Shown here: one piece after another, positions 34,141 to 45,341 of the stretch
Layout of the letters: each line of letters starts with the position of its first letter
Position numbering within the stretch: the first letter of the stretch is position 1
Assembly (NCBI GenBank): GCA_036504515.1
Contig: DASXVA010000012.1
Location: 496,001-560,000 of the forward strand
Direction: 5' to 3'
Length of the DNA stretch: 64,000 nt
Source of the DNA: AWTP1-18 sp036504515
Lineage (GTDB): Bacteria > Pseudomonadota > Gammaproteobacteria > Burkholderiales > Rhodocyclaceae
Position numbers and translations under genes: made by a program
The notes under the pieces: model-generated
Database searches by the model: none
What the model saw: the letters and a program-made list of their open reading frames with translations, nothing else
What the model was told of the DNA's origin: nothing

Positions 34141-34845
34141 ATGCACCCGAAGAACGTTCTGATCTTCCGGCACACTGCCGGAGAAGGCCCAGGCTATTTT
34201 GCCACATTCCTCGAAGCCCACTCCGTACCCTACACCCTGATCAAGATTGACGAAGGCGCAACTGTGCCTGCCTCCGCCGAAGGGGCCGCGGGCCTCTGCT
34301 TCATGGGAGGCCCCATGAGCGTCAATGACGACCTGCCCTGGATTCCACCGGTACTGGCGTTGATCCGCGATGCTGTCGCCCGCAAGATTCCCGTCATTGG
34401 CCACTGCCTCGGTGGGCAGTTGATGTCCAAAGCCCTGGGCGGCACCATCGGTCGCAACCCGATCAAGGAAATCGGCTGGGGCCAGGTCAAGACGGTCGAT
34501 CCCGCGGCAAAGGCCTGGCTGGGCGACATCGAAACTTTCGAAGCATTTCACTGGCACGGCGAAACCTTCTCCATCCCGGAGGGCGCGACCCGAATTCTGG
34601 CCAGCGACTACTGCGATAACCAGGCGTTTGTTCTAGGCCCCAATCTGGGCATGCAGTGCCATGTGGAAATGACGGAAGCCATGATCCGTCTCTGGTGCCG
34701 GCAATGGGCCGAAGAGAACGCTGCACCCGGACCTTCTGTCCTGACACCGGAACAGATGATGACGGACATGGAGTCCCGCATTCAACGCATGCGTCAGTTC
34801 TCGGATCGCCTCTATACCCACTGGATCAGCGGACTAGCTCGCTAA
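34141..34845 (+). CDS. Class I glutamine amidotransferase (GMP synthase-like)
   Basis: A 234-residue single-domain glutaminase: nucleophile Cys89 in PVIGHCLGGQLMSKALGG, the catalytic His/Glu pair in the C-terminal half (the His of CHVEMTE is a candidate), and an oxyanion region MGGPMSVNDD. It lacks a synthetase domain and is not guaA. Such stand-alone proteins often act on gamma-glutamyl compounds. Start: ATG at 34141; a GTG at 34129 is equally possible and neither has a good ribosome site. It is divergent from the Nudix gene and convergent with cysS. Confidence 0.85.
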   Translation: MHPKNVLIFRHTAGEGPGYFATFLEAHSVPYTLIKIDEGATVPASAEGAAGLCFMGGPMSVNDDLPWIPPVLALIRDAVARKIPVIGHCLGGQLMSKALGGTIGRNPIKEIGWGQVKTVDPAAKAWLGDIETFEAFHWHGETFSIPEGATRILASDYCDNQAFVLGPNLGMQCHVEMTEAMIRLWCRQWAEENAAPGPSVLTPEQMMTDMESRIQRMRQFSDRLYTHWISGLAR

Positions 34846-34852
34846 AACAAAG

Positions 34853-34883
34853 CGGCCCAGTCCTTTCAAACAGGACCGGGCCG
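34853..34883. terminator. Terminator between amidotransferase and cysS
   Basis: CGGCCC-A-GTCCT and AGGAC-C-GGGCCG pair around a short loop, with a C/T-rich tail (CTTTGTTTTAG) on the minus strand, so it mainly serves cysS. It may also act for the converging amidotransferase gene. Confidence 0.75.
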
Positions 34884-34904
34884 TCATCGATACAAGCTGA
34901 TGAG

Positions 34905-36281
34905 TTAAGCGCGACGCCAGGTTGTACCGGCCGCCGAGTCTTCCAGCAGAATGCCGGCAGCCTTCAGTTCATCGCGAATACGGTCGGATTCGGCAAAGTT
35001 CTTTGCTTTCTTGGCCGCCACGCGGGCAGCAATCAAGCCATCAATCGTCTCGGCACTCAACCCGTCCTCTACTGGCGCCCCTTGCAAGAAGGCCGTGGCA
35101 TCCCGCTGCAACAAGCCGAGAACGGCCCCCAAACCCTTGAGTTGAGCAGCCATCGCGGCATCACTACCGCGATTCACTTCCTGAGCCAGATCAAACAGCA
35201 CGGCAACCGCTTCGGAAGTACCGAAGTCGTCATCCATCGCCGCCTTGAAACGCAGGGCGTGGGCCTCATTCCAATCCACATGACCTTCGCCGCTATAACC
35301 CTTGAGGGCGGTGTACAAGCGGGTCAGGGACTGCTTTGCATCATCAAGATGGGCGTCGGAATAATTCAAGGGGCTGCGATAGTGGGCGCGAAGAATGAAG
35401 AAGCGCACCACTTCAGCGTCGTACTGCTTGAGCACATCGCGAATGGTGAAGAAGTTGCCCAGGGACTTGGACATCTTTTCGTTGTCCACCCGGATGAAGC
35501 CGTTGTGCATCCAGTAATTGACGAAACGATGCTGATGAGCCCCTTCCGACTGGGCAATCTCGTTCTCATGGTGCGGGAACTGCAAATCCTGGCCGCCGCC
35601 GTGAATGTCGAAATGTTCGCCAAGTAGATCAGAACTCATGGCTGAACACTCGATATGCCAGCCCGGACGGCCCTTGCCCCAAGGAGACTCCCACTTGGCT
35701 TCTTCCGGCTCGCTGTCCTTGGCATGCTTCCAAAGCACGAAATCCAGAGGATCGCGTTTGCCTTCCGCCACATCCACGCGCTCCCCCGCCCGCAAGTCGT
35801 CGAGGGACTTGCCGGACAGCTTGCCGTAGCCGGGAAAGCTATGCACTGAATAACAGACATCCTTGTTGGGGGCCTGATAAGCCAGACCATTTTTCTCAAG
35901 TTTGTCGATCAGCTCCAGCATCTGCGGTACGAAATCCATGGCACGGGGCTCATGGTCCGGACGCAGCACACCCAAGGCATCGGCATCCTCATGCATGGCC
36001 GTGATGAAACGGTCAGTCAGGGTGCGAATCGGCTCCCCGTTCTCGCCCGCACGCTTGATGATCTTGTCGTCAATATCGGTGATATTGCGGACATAAGTGA
36101 CCTGATAACCGCTAGTCCGCAGCCAACGGGCCACCATATCGAAGACCACCATCACCCGCGCATGGCCCAGGTGACAGTAGTCGTATACGGTCATACCGCA
36201 GACGTACATGCGGACTTTGCCGGGCTCGAGGGGAACGAAGGACTGCTTCTCGCGGTCTAGAGTGTTGTAGAGCTTGAGCAT
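34905..36281 (-). CDS. cysS: Cysteinyl-tRNA synthetase
   Basis: A 458-residue class I synthetase that charges tRNA-Cys. VYDYCHLGHARVMVVFDMV carries the HIGH-equivalent and the zinc-binding Cys; the second zinc cluster is near ECSAMSSDLLGEHFDIHGGG, and the KMSKS loop is EKMSKSLGNF. The length equals that of the family, and the C-terminal anticodon-binding domain (IRDELKAAGILLEDSAAGTTW) is complete. It is monocistronic, with a terminator shared with the amidotransferase. Confidence 0.97.
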   Translation of the reverse strand: MLKLYNTLDREKQSFVPLEPGKVRMYVCGMTVYDYCHLGHARVMVVFDMVARWLRTSGYQVTYVRNITDIDDKIIKRAGENGEPIRTLTDRFITAMHEDADALGVLRPDHEPRAMDFVPQMLELIDKLEKNGLAYQAPNKDVCYSVHSFPGYGKLSGKSLDDLRAGERVDVAEGKRDPLDFVLWKHAKDSEPEEAKWESPWGKGRPGWHIECSAMSSDLLGEHFDIHGGGQDLQFPHHENEIAQSEGAHQHRFVNYWMHNGFIRVDNEKMSKSLGNFFTIRDVLKQYDAEVVRFFILRAHYRSPLNYSDAHLDDAKQSLTRLYTALKGYSGEGHVDWNEAHALRFKAAMDDDFGTSEAVAVLFDLAQEVNRGSDAAMAAQLKGLGAVLGLLQRDATAFLQGAPVEDGLSAETIDGLIAARVAAKKAKNFAESDRIRDELKAAGILLEDSAAGTTWRRA

Positions 36282-36559
36282 GGGAATTTAGGTGTAACGC
36301 CCCGGAGCCTTCAAAGAACCGCAGGAAGCTGCCGGTTTTCAGTGCTTAAGACAGGGAACGATCTGGTGAAATAGAAAGTAGCTTTCTTGATAAAATCTCA
36401 GATTGTGTCCTGGCCGTCTTCAGCGGATTTACGGATGACGGGAGCCAGTCCGGTGTTGTTGCCAGGGGTGGATCCGCAGTTGTTTGTCCTTCCCAAACCC
36501 GCATCAGGAGCCGATCTACGACTTTTGAACGCATCAACCGCAACGCAGAGAAGTATAGC

Positions 36560-37642
36560 ATGCCCCCTACCTCCCTCTTAGTACGCCACGGACTCCTGAC
36601 CCTTGCCGTTGCTGCCTTCATCGGCTTTTCGGGTGCTGCCAGCAGCGCTCCCCTTCAGGATGCCCAGCAACTGCTCAAGCAGGGACAATATTCCCAGGCC
36701 CTTGATCAGGTGGACAAACATCTGTCTGACAAGCCCAAGGATCCCCAAGGTCGCTTCCTCAAGGGCGTGATTTTGACCGAGATGGGCAAGACCAGCGACG
36801 CCATCTCCGTCTTCACCAAGCTCACGGAAGACTTCCCCGAACTGCCCGAGCCCTACAACAACCTGGCCGTGATCTACGCCCAGCAAAAGCAGTTCGACAA
36901 AGCCAAATTGGCCCTGGAAAAAGCGATCCGCACCCATCCCTCCTACGCTACGGCCCACGAGAACCTGGGTGACATCTACGCCCGTCTCGCCAGCCAGGCC
37001 TACGACAAGGCCCTGCAACTGGATTCGTCCAATGCTGCCGCCCAGACCAAGCTCTCGGTCATTCGCGAACTGATCAGCGTATCGCCCCGGGTTGCCAACA
37101 TCAGCGCCAAACCCGCTCTGCCGTCCGGCCCCATCGTGGTCGCTGCCGCTCCAGCGCCGGCCCCGGTTGCTCCTCCACCGGCCCCAGTCAAGGTTGCCGA
37201 AGCGCCCAAGGCTGCCCCGGCGGCTCCGGCCAAGGTTGAACCCGCACCGCCCGCGCCGGTCATTCCTCGCGGAACACCGGCCAAACCGGCTGAAGCATCT
37301 GGCAATAGCGATATCAACAAGTCCGTTGAGGCTTGGGCTGCTGACTGGTCCCGCAAGGACGTGAAGGCCTATCTGTCCCACTACGCGAAGGACTTCAAGG
37401 TACCTGGCGGCCAGTCCCGCAGCGCCTGGGAAACCGAACGTAGTCAGCGCGTCAAGAAGCCTGGCAATATCAAGGTATCGGTCGAGGCCCTCAAGGTTTC
37501 CATGGACGGCAGCGACAAGGCTGAAGTCCGTTTCCGCCAGCAATATACTTCCGCCAATCTCAAGTCCGGCAGCGCCAAGACTCTGGTCCTGGTGAAGCAG
37601 GGTGGCAAGTGGCTCATTCAACAGGAACGGATCGGTAACTGA
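36560..37642 (+). CDS. TPR-repeat periplasmic protein with NTF2-like tail
   Basis: A 360-residue exported protein. A signal peptide (about 1-31, ending GAASSAP) is followed by TPR-like helices (about 31-150; LKQGQYSQALDQVDKHL, FDKAKLALEKAI), a long Pro/Ala linker (about 185-245), and a C-terminal SnoaL/NTF2-like domain (about 250-360: VEAWAADWSRKDVKAYLSHY). This last domain closely resembles the C-terminus of the L,D-transpeptidase encoded next (W..DW...Y..HYA..F), and the genes share a base (TGATG). It probably works with the transpeptidase at the cell wall; the exact role is unknown. Confidence 0.85.
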   Translation: MPPTSLLVRHGLLTLAVAAFIGFSGAASSAPLQDAQQLLKQGQYSQALDQVDKHLSDKPKDPQGRFLKGVILTEMGKTSDAISVFTKLTEDFPELPEPYNNLAVIYAQQKQFDKAKLALEKAIRTHPSYATAHENLGDIYARLASQAYDKALQLDSSNAAAQTKLSVIRELISVSPRVANISAKPALPSGPIVVAAAPAPAPVAPPPAPVKVAEAPKAAPAAPAKVEPAPPAPVIPRGTPAKPAEASGNSDINKSVEAWAADWSRKDVKAYLSHYAKDFKVPGGQSRSAWETERSQRVKKPGNIKVSVEALKVSMDGSDKAEVRFRQQYTSANLKSGSAKTLVLVKQGGKWLIQQERIGN

Positions 37643-38856
37643 TGAAGACTCAGCAGCGGAAACCAGCACTGGCCCGCATCCTGGCACTGGCCCTCGCCCT
37701 TGGCCTTGGGTCAGCCGCCACCGAAAGCCTCCAGGCCCAGCCCCACTACACCGACTCGGGACCCGAGCCGCTGCTGTCGAACATCTTCAATGCCATCGAG
37801 CAAAGCCATTTTGATCTGGCTTTGCAGCAGGCCGACGCCCTGATCAAGAACTACCCCAACTATCGCCTCGCGTATCTGATTCGCGGCGACCTGTTGCTGG
37901 CCCGGACCAAGCCCCTGACCCGCTTCGGCGAAGGTGGTGCCCAAGCCAGTAGTGACAAGGTGGCTGATTTACGGGACGAAGCCATTGCCCGCCTCAAGGC
38001 TTACAAGACCAAGCCCCAGGCCAACTTCGTGCCTCGCTATCTGCTGCAGATGCAGACCGACCAGAAGTTTGCGGTGGTGGTGGATACCCAGAAATCTCGT
38101 CTTTACCTGTACCAGAACGACAAGGGCACCCCCCGGTTTGTGGCTGATTACTACATCACCCAGGGCAAGCTCGGCGCTGAAAAGACCAAGGAAGGTGACA
38201 AGAAGACCCCCATCGGCGTCTATCACGTCACGTCCAGCCTACCCCGTGAGAAGGTGGGCGATTTCTACGGCAGCGGTGCCTTCCCCCTCAACTATCCCAA
38301 CGAATGGGACAAGCGTATGGGACGCAACGGCCACGGCATCTGGCTGCACGGCACGCCGTCCGACACCTATTCCCGCCCGCCCAAGGCCTCCGATGGTTGC
38401 GTAGTACTGACCAATCAGGATTTGAACGCCATCTCCAAGAACCTGCAGATTGGCCTGACCCCGGTCATCATCAGCAACAGCATCGAGTGGCTGTCCATGG
38501 ACGACTGGCAGAAGGAACGCCAATCCCTCATGGGCATGATCGAGGAATGGCGCAAGGACTGGGAGTCCCGCAATACCGAAAAGTATTCCAACCACTACGC
38601 ACGCACCTTTGCCTCCGACGGTCAGAACAAGGACCAATGGGTTGAGCAGAAGCGCAAGGTCAATGCCGCCAAGGACTGGATCAAAGTCGAAACCCGCAAT
38701 ATCAGCATGTTCCGTAACCCCGGCAAGGAAGACTACGTTGTTGTCACCTTCGACCAGGAATACAAGAGCAACAACCTCGACAACATCATGAAGAAGCGCC
38801 AGTACTGGATCAAGGAAGACGGTCGCTGGAAGATTCTTTACGAAGGCGCGGTCTGA
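37642..38856 (+). CDS. L,D-transpeptidase (YkuD family) with NTF2-like tail
   Basis: A 404-residue exported protein. The N-terminus has a signal-like hydrophobic segment ending ATESLQAQ. A helical TPR-like stretch (about 40-90) precedes the YkuD domain, with His236 in WLHGTPSDTY and nucleophile Cys253 in KASDGCVVLTN, the family's HGT...SxGC motif. Like YafK/LdtF-type enzymes it may crosslink, cleave or modify peptidoglycan. A C-terminal NTF2-like domain (about 290-404) resembles that of the upstream TPR protein. The two are translationally coupled, and cyclophilins and lpxH follow in the same direction, an envelope-maintenance context. Confidence 0.9.
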   Translation: MKTQQRKPALARILALALALGLGSAATESLQAQPHYTDSGPEPLLSNIFNAIEQSHFDLALQQADALIKNYPNYRLAYLIRGDLLLARTKPLTRFGEGGAQASSDKVADLRDEAIARLKAYKTKPQANFVPRYLLQMQTDQKFAVVVDTQKSRLYLYQNDKGTPRFVADYYITQGKLGAEKTKEGDKKTPIGVYHVTSSLPREKVGDFYGSGAFPLNYPNEWDKRMGRNGHGIWLHGTPSDTYSRPPKASDGCVVLTNQDLNAISKNLQIGLTPVIISNSIEWLSMDDWQKERQSLMGMIEEWRKDWESRNTEKYSNHYARTFASDGQNKDQWVEQKRKVNAAKDWIKVETRNISMFRNPGKEDYVVVTFDQEYKSNNLDNIMKKRQYWIKEDGRWKILYEGAV

Positions 38857-38911
38857 TTCCGGCTTGGCTGGAACTCCCGCCTTTTCCGTTCACTTTTCAC
38901 CGCAAATACCC

Positions 38912-39478
38912 ATGAAAAAATCCCTGCTGGCCCTTGGCGCCTCGTTGCTGTTTTCTACCCTGGCCTTTGCTGCCAATCCCCAAGTGGAAGTAAAGACCAG
39001 TCAAGGCACCATCGTCCTTGAACTCAATGCCGACAAGGCACCGGTCACCGTGGAAAACTTCGTCCAGTACGCCAAGGACGGTTTCTACAACGGCACCATC
39101 TTCCATCGCGTGATCGACGGTTTCATGATCCAGGGCGGCGGCTTTGAACCGGGCATGAAGGAAAAATCCACCCGCAAGCCCATCCAGAACGAAGCCAAGA
39201 ACGGCCTGAAGAACGCCACCGGCACCATTGCCATGGCTCGCACCAACGACCCAAACTCTGCCACCGCCCAGTTCTTCATCAATCTGGTGGACAACCGCAT
39301 GCTGGACTATCCCAATCCTGATGGCGCCGGTTACGCCGTTTTCGGCAAAGTGACCCAGGGCCTCGACGTGGTGCAGAAAATCGCCAAGGTGCGTACCGGT
39401 AACGCCGGCTTCCACCAGAACGTGCCCACGACGCCCATCGTGATCGAATCCGTCAAGCTGCTTCCCGAACAGAAATAA
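38912..39478 (+). CDS. ppiA: Secreted cyclophilin-type peptidyl-prolyl isomerase
   Basis: A 188-residue cyclophilin with an N-terminal signal peptide (MKKSLLALGASLLFSTLAFA, cleavage near residue 20). Core motifs are GTIFHRVIDGFMIQGGGF (catalytic Arg in FHRV) and TGTIAMARTNDPNSATAQFF. It should catalyse proline isomerisation during folding in the periplasm. The start at 38912 is chosen to begin the signal peptide; codons upstream to 38864 are spurious. It is followed 15 bp later by a cytoplasmic homologue. Confidence 0.93.
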   Translation: MKKSLLALGASLLFSTLAFAANPQVEVKTSQGTIVLELNADKAPVTVENFVQYAKDGFYNGTIFHRVIDGFMIQGGGFEPGMKEKSTRKPIQNEAKNGLKNATGTIAMARTNDPNSATAQFFINLVDNRMLDYPNPDGAGYAVFGKVTQGLDVVQKIAKVRTGNAGFHQNVPTTPIVIESVKLLPEQK

Positions 39479-39493
39479 ACCCAAGGAAAAACC

Positions 39494-39985
39494 ATGATCA
39501 AGCTGCACACCAACCACGGCGTCATCTCCATTGAACTGGATGCCGAAAAAGCCCCCAAGAGCGCCCAGAACTTCATCGACTACGTTGAAGCCGGCCACTA
39601 CAACAACACCATCTTCCATCGAGTGATCAAGGACTTCATGATCCAGGGCGGCGGTTTCGAGCCCGGCATGAAGCAAAAGCCCACCCGTGAAGAAATCGAA
39701 AACGAAGCCAACAACGGCCTCAAAAACCTGCGCGGCACCATCGCCATGGCCCGCACTTCCGATCCCCATTCCGCCACCGCCCAGTTCTTCATCAACACGG
39801 TGGACAACGAATTCCTCAACTTCAAGGCAGAAAACGCCAACGGCTGGGGCTACTGCGTGTTCGGCAAGGTGGTGGACGGCCTCGACGTGGTGGATGCCAT
39901 CCGTGCCGTCAAGACCGGCCGTTCCGGCTTTCACCAGGATGTGCCAGAGGAAGACGTGATCATCGAACGGGCCGAAGTGGTCTGA
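39494..39985 (+). CDS. ppiB: Cytoplasmic cyclophilin-type peptidyl-prolyl isomerase
   Basis: A 163-residue cyclophilin without signal peptide. Its core NTIFHRVIKDFMIQGGGFEP is almost identical to that of the preceding secreted protein, so the pair looks like a tandem duplication with one copy exported. The AKTCxxxF-type extensions are absent. GGAA precedes the ATG. It probably shares a transcript with ppiA and lpxH. Confidence 0.94.
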   Translation: MIKLHTNHGVISIELDAEKAPKSAQNFIDYVEAGHYNNTIFHRVIKDFMIQGGGFEPGMKQKPTREEIENEANNGLKNLRGTIAMARTSDPHSATAQFFINTVDNEFLNFKAENANGWGYCVFGKVVDGLDVVDAIRAVKTGRSGFHQDVPEEDVIIERAEVV

Positions 39986-40016
39986 ACGACGGCGTCTGTT
40001 TCAACGTGATCCGAGA

Positions 40017-40783
40017 GTGCTTTCAACCGCCCTCTTCATTTCTGATCTGCATCTGCATCCGTCACGCCCCGGCGTGACGGCATTGTTCCAGCAGTTCCTC
40101 ACCGGCCCGGCCACCGACATCGGTGCCCGGGCCGGTGCTGTTTTCATCCTCGGCGATCTGTTCGATGCCTGGGCCGGGGATGACGATCTCAAGGCCCCCC
40201 TCAATGTCGAGGTCTGTGCCGGCCTGCGCCGCTGCGTCGACCAAGGCACCAAGCTCTACTTCATTCCCGGCAACCGGGATTTCCTGGTCGGCCCGGCCTT
40301 TGCTGAAGCCAGCGGCATCACGCTGCTGACGGAACCCATCGTCATGACCATTGCCGGCACACCCACCCTGCTGCTCCACGGCGATTTGCTGTGCACCGAC
40401 GATGCCGAGTACCAGCAATTCCGCAACACCGTTCGCAACACGGATTGGCAGCAGGAATTCCTCGGCAAACCTTTGGCCGAGCGCAAGGAAATCATCGAAG
40501 GACTGCGGGCCCGCAGCGAGTCGGAGAAACAGGTGAAATCCATGGCAATCATGGACACCAACGCCGATGCCGTCGCCGCAGCCTTCCAGCAACATCAGGT
40601 ACAACGCATGATCCACGGCCATACCCACCGTCAGGCCGAACACCGCCTGTCCATTGACGGCCGTGACTGCACCCGCTGGGTATTGGGCGACTGGCATGAC
40701 AGCAGCGCCCAGCAAGCGCTGCCTACCGGTAGCGCCCTGCTCTGCGATGCCGACGGCTGCCGCTTCATTCCCCTACTCCAACC

Positions 40784-40787
<4 letters not shown>
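40017..40787 (+). CDS. lpxH: UDP-2,3-diacylglucosamine diphosphatase
   Basis: A 256-residue calcineurin-like phosphoesterase that makes lipid X in lipid A synthesis. Metal-binding motifs are LFISDLHLHPSRPG, FILGDLFDAWAGDD, IPGNRDFLVG, and the His pair in MIHGHTHRQAEH. The start is a GTG at 40017, which gives the standard N-terminus; the ribosome site is weak. It overlaps recQ by 4 bp. The order ppiB, lpxH is common in gamma- and betaproteobacteria. Confidence 0.94.
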
Positions 40788-42604
<1,817 letters not shown>

Positions 42605-42626
42605 CTCGGCAACCAGCACACGAACC

Positions 42627-43661
42627 ATGCTCCACCGCATCGAACATATCCGCCAACGCCTGCGCGACCTGGGGGCCAAGCCTGACCATGAGGAACGCAT
42701 CCTGCGGGCCTGGATGCTGGCTCGCCCACTGGATAGCGGGCGCAAGACCCAGCCTTCGGTGGGCTTTCTACCCAAGGCCATCCTTGATGCCCTGCCCTCC
42801 CTGACTGAAGAACTGGCCGGGCTAGCCCGCATCCACTCCGAACATCCCGGTGAAGACGGCTCCGCCCGGCTGCTGGTGCAACTGGAAGATGGACAGACCG
42901 TGGAAAGCGTGTTGTTGCCCCGGGATGGTCTCTGCGTTTCCAGCCAAGTGGGTTGCGCCGTGGGTTGCACCTTCTGCATGACCGGCAAGAGCGGTCTGCT
43001 GCGCCAGGTGGGCAGTGCCGAAATCGTTGCCCAGGTGGTCCTCGCCCGGCGCCAGCGAGAGGTGAAAAAAGTCGTGTTCATGGGCATGGGAGAACCCTCC
43101 CACAATCTGGACAATGTGCTGGAAGCCATCGACCTGCTGGGTACTGCCGGCGGCATCGGCCACAAGAATCTGGTGTTTTCCACCGTGGGCGATAGCCGTG
43201 TCTTTGAGCGGCTGCCCCAAGGTCGGGTCAAGCCGGCCCTGGCCGTCTCCCTGCACACGACCCACGCCGACCTGCGCGCCACGCTGCTGCCCAAGGCCCA
43301 GCGCATTGATCCCGACGAACTAGTGGAAATGGCGGAGCACTACGCCCGCAGCACGGGCTATCCAATCCAGTATCAATGGACACTGATCGAAGGCGTCAAC
43401 GACAGCCTGGAAGAAATGGACGGCATCCTCCGCTTGCTCAAGGGCAAGTACGCCATGATGAACCTGATCCCCTTCAACGCCGTGCCGGAGCTGGACTACC
43501 AGCGCCCCGGCTGGGACAAGGCGGCCGAGTTGGCCCGTTATCTGCACCAACGCGGTGTCCTCGCCAAGTTGCGCAACTCGGCAGGTCAGGATGTGGACGG
43601 CGGCTGCGGTCAGTTGCGGGCGCGGGTGATCGGTTCGGAATCGGTATTGAAACGTCACTAG
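42627..43661 (+). CDS. RlmN/Cfr-like radical SAM RNA methyltransferase
   Basis: A 344-residue radical SAM enzyme. Cys110, Cys114 and Cys117 (CAVGCTFC) would bind the 4Fe-4S cluster; Cys327 in DVDGGCGQL occupies the place of RlmN Cys355, which carries the methyl group, and GxGEP follows as MGMGEPSHNLDNV. The N-terminal domain is short and unlike that of RlmN proper (about 370 residues), so this is likely the second, divergent RlmN/Cfr-like paralogue of betaproteobacteria. The target base is unknown. It follows recQ by 22 bp and probably shares its transcript. Confidence 0.88.
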   Translation: MLHRIEHIRQRLRDLGAKPDHEERILRAWMLARPLDSGRKTQPSVGFLPKAILDALPSLTEELAGLARIHSEHPGEDGSARLLVQLEDGQTVESVLLPRDGLCVSSQVGCAVGCTFCMTGKSGLLRQVGSAEIVAQVVLARRQREVKKVVFMGMGEPSHNLDNVLEAIDLLGTAGGIGHKNLVFSTVGDSRVFERLPQGRVKPALAVSLHTTHADLRATLLPKAQRIDPDELVEMAEHYARSTGYPIQYQWTLIEGVNDSLEEMDGILRLLKGKYAMMNLIPFNAVPELDYQRPGWDKAAELARYLHQRGVLAKLRNSAGQDVDGGCGQLRARVIGSESVLKRH

Positions 43662-43710
43662 GACTTCAAACGAAATCGCCTCGTCTTCCCGCTCAAGCTA
43701 AGATCACCCC

Positions 43711-44391
43711 ATGGAAGACAACAACGCCCCCCGCTACAAACTGCTGCGCCTGATCCGGTCGCGACCCCGGCTTTTCATCAGCATGGCGCTGGGCTTTGTG
43801 ACGACACTGCTCTTGCCGGAGTCCCTGGCCTTGCATGAGGTGACCCGGATCATCATCGGCTGGAATGTGGGTGCAGTTCTGTACTTGCTGTTCTCGATAC
43901 GGATCATGTTCCGCTCATCCCACGAACGCATACGGCAGCGCGCCCTGGAACAGGACGAGGGGCGGATTCTGGTGCTGGTAATGGTCATTGTTGTCGCCAT
44001 CATGTGTCTTGCCACCATCGTGGCCGAACTGGCGGTGGCCAAAGACATGCACGGCCCCTTGCGTTACTACCATATCGCCCTGGCCGTGCTAACCATCCTG
44101 ACCTCCTGGGCCTTCACCCAGGTGATGTTCGCCCTGCACTACGCCCACGATTACTACGCGGCGGAGTTACGGGGCAAAGTGGGTGGCCTGACCTTCCCCA
44201 ACGAAACGGTGCCGGATTACGGAGACTTCCTCTACTTTTCCTGCGTCATCGGCACCTCGGCCCAGACTGCCGATGTCAGCTTAACCAGCCGTTCCATGCG
44301 CAGGACAGGGCTGGTGCATTGCGTCCTCGCCTTTTTCTTCAACACCACCCTGCTCGCCCTCACCATCAACATCGCCTCCGGGATGTTCTAG
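43711..44391 (+). CDS. DUF1345 membrane protein
   Basis: A 226-residue integral membrane protein with about five hydrophobic segments (near 20-40, 50-68, 85-110, 120-140 and 205-222) and a soluble stretch YGDFLYFSCVIGTSAQTADVS typical of DUF1345. Function is not known for the family. It follows the RlmN-like gene by 49 bp in the same direction and converges on the transglutaminase gene. Confidence 0.88.
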   Translation: MEDNNAPRYKLLRLIRSRPRLFISMALGFVTTLLLPESLALHEVTRIIIGWNVGAVLYLLFSIRIMFRSSHERIRQRALEQDEGRILVLVMVIVVAIMCLATIVAELAVAKDMHGPLRYYHIALAVLTILTSWAFTQVMFALHYAHDYYAAELRGKVGGLTFPNETVPDYGDFLYFSCVIGTSAQTADVSLTSRSMRRTGLVHCVLAFFFNTTLLALTINIASGMF

Positions 44392-44411
44392 GCAGGGGAT
44401 CGACCAAGGGA

Positions 44412-45287
44412 TCAAACCCCGATCGGGGCATCCGTTGAAAGCCCTTCGATGCAATGGAAGGGCACAAAGAAATTATTGGCCGGATCACCCGTTGCCACAA
44501 TTTTAAGCAGGGGTACTTCGGAACGGATGTTGCCGAAAATAGTGGCGAAGGATACGTCCGCCGCGTCCCTCCCCGTACCGATGCGGACAAAACCCATGGG
44601 TGTCGCCGTGCCGGAAGGATCGAACAGATACCACCGACCGCCTAGATAAGCCTCCACATAGGCATGAAAATCCGTCGGCCCCAGAATCGGGTCCGCGCCG
44701 TAGTCGATGCCGGAAGAAAACCGGGCCGGAATGTTCAAGGCCCGGCAGAGGGCAATCATCAGGTGGGCGAAGTCCCGGCACACCCCCGCTTGCTGATGCA
44801 AGGTATCCACGGCAGACGTATTGAAGCAACTGCTGCCGGATTCGAAACGGGTTCTTCCGTTCACCCAGCGCCGAATCGCCTCCACCCGGTTATAGCCCTG
44901 GGGCAGATAACCGAACTGCTGATTGGCCAGTTGCTGCAACTTGTCCGATTCGCAATAACGGCTTGGGTAAAGGTAAGGCAGCACTTCCCGGGGCATGTCG
45001 GCAATGGCAACTTCGGGAATGTTCTCCGGCTGCTCGACGTAGTGGGAAATATCGACCACCGCCTGATAGCTGACCGTCAGCAGGCCAGGATCAGTCCGGA
45101 GACGCAACAAGCGGTTGCGCAGAATGGCATCGGACTGGATCGTCGTCGGGACCGCCTGGCTGATGTAGAGAGACTCCGACTGTATGGACTGACAGGCCGT
45201 CGGCGCCGCATGGATGTTGAAGATGAAATCGGCGGGACCATCAAAAATTTCGTAGCCCAGTTGAATCGAGAAATTAAGGCGAACCAT
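44412..45287 (-). CDS. Transglutaminase-family protein (short form)
   Basis: A 291-residue transglutaminase-like protein. An N-terminal beta domain (about 1-100) precedes the catalytic core with Cys170 (GVCRDFAHL), His208 (DFHAYVEAY) and Asp223 (YLFDPSGT). It lacks the DUF2126 extension of the protein at 24479 and is not in an Anbu cluster. GGAG lies 7 nt before the ATG. The physiological role, protein crosslinking or peptidase, is unknown. Confidence 0.9.
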   Translation of the reverse strand: MVRLNFSIQLGYEIFDGPADFIFNIHAAPTACQSIQSESLYISQAVPTTIQSDAILRNRLLRLRTDPGLLTVSYQAVVDISHYVEQPENIPEVAIADMPREVLPYLYPSRYCESDKLQQLANQQFGYLPQGYNRVEAIRRWVNGRTRFESGSSCFNTSAVDTLHQQAGVCRDFAHLMIALCRALNIPARFSSGIDYGADPILGPTDFHAYVEAYLGGRWYLFDPSGTATPMGFVRIGTGRDAADVSFATIFGNIRSEVPLLKIVATGDPANNFFVPFHCIEGLSTDAPIGV

Positions 45288-45341
45288 GGAGTCCTCTCCG
45301 GCTTAGGTGATGACGAATCAAAGGGAGCAGACGGTGCGCCT

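Noticed and set aside
34905..36281. T-box or other amino acid riboswitch before cysS
   Set aside because: No specifier loop or T-box sequence is visible in the short leader; such elements are Gram-positive in general.
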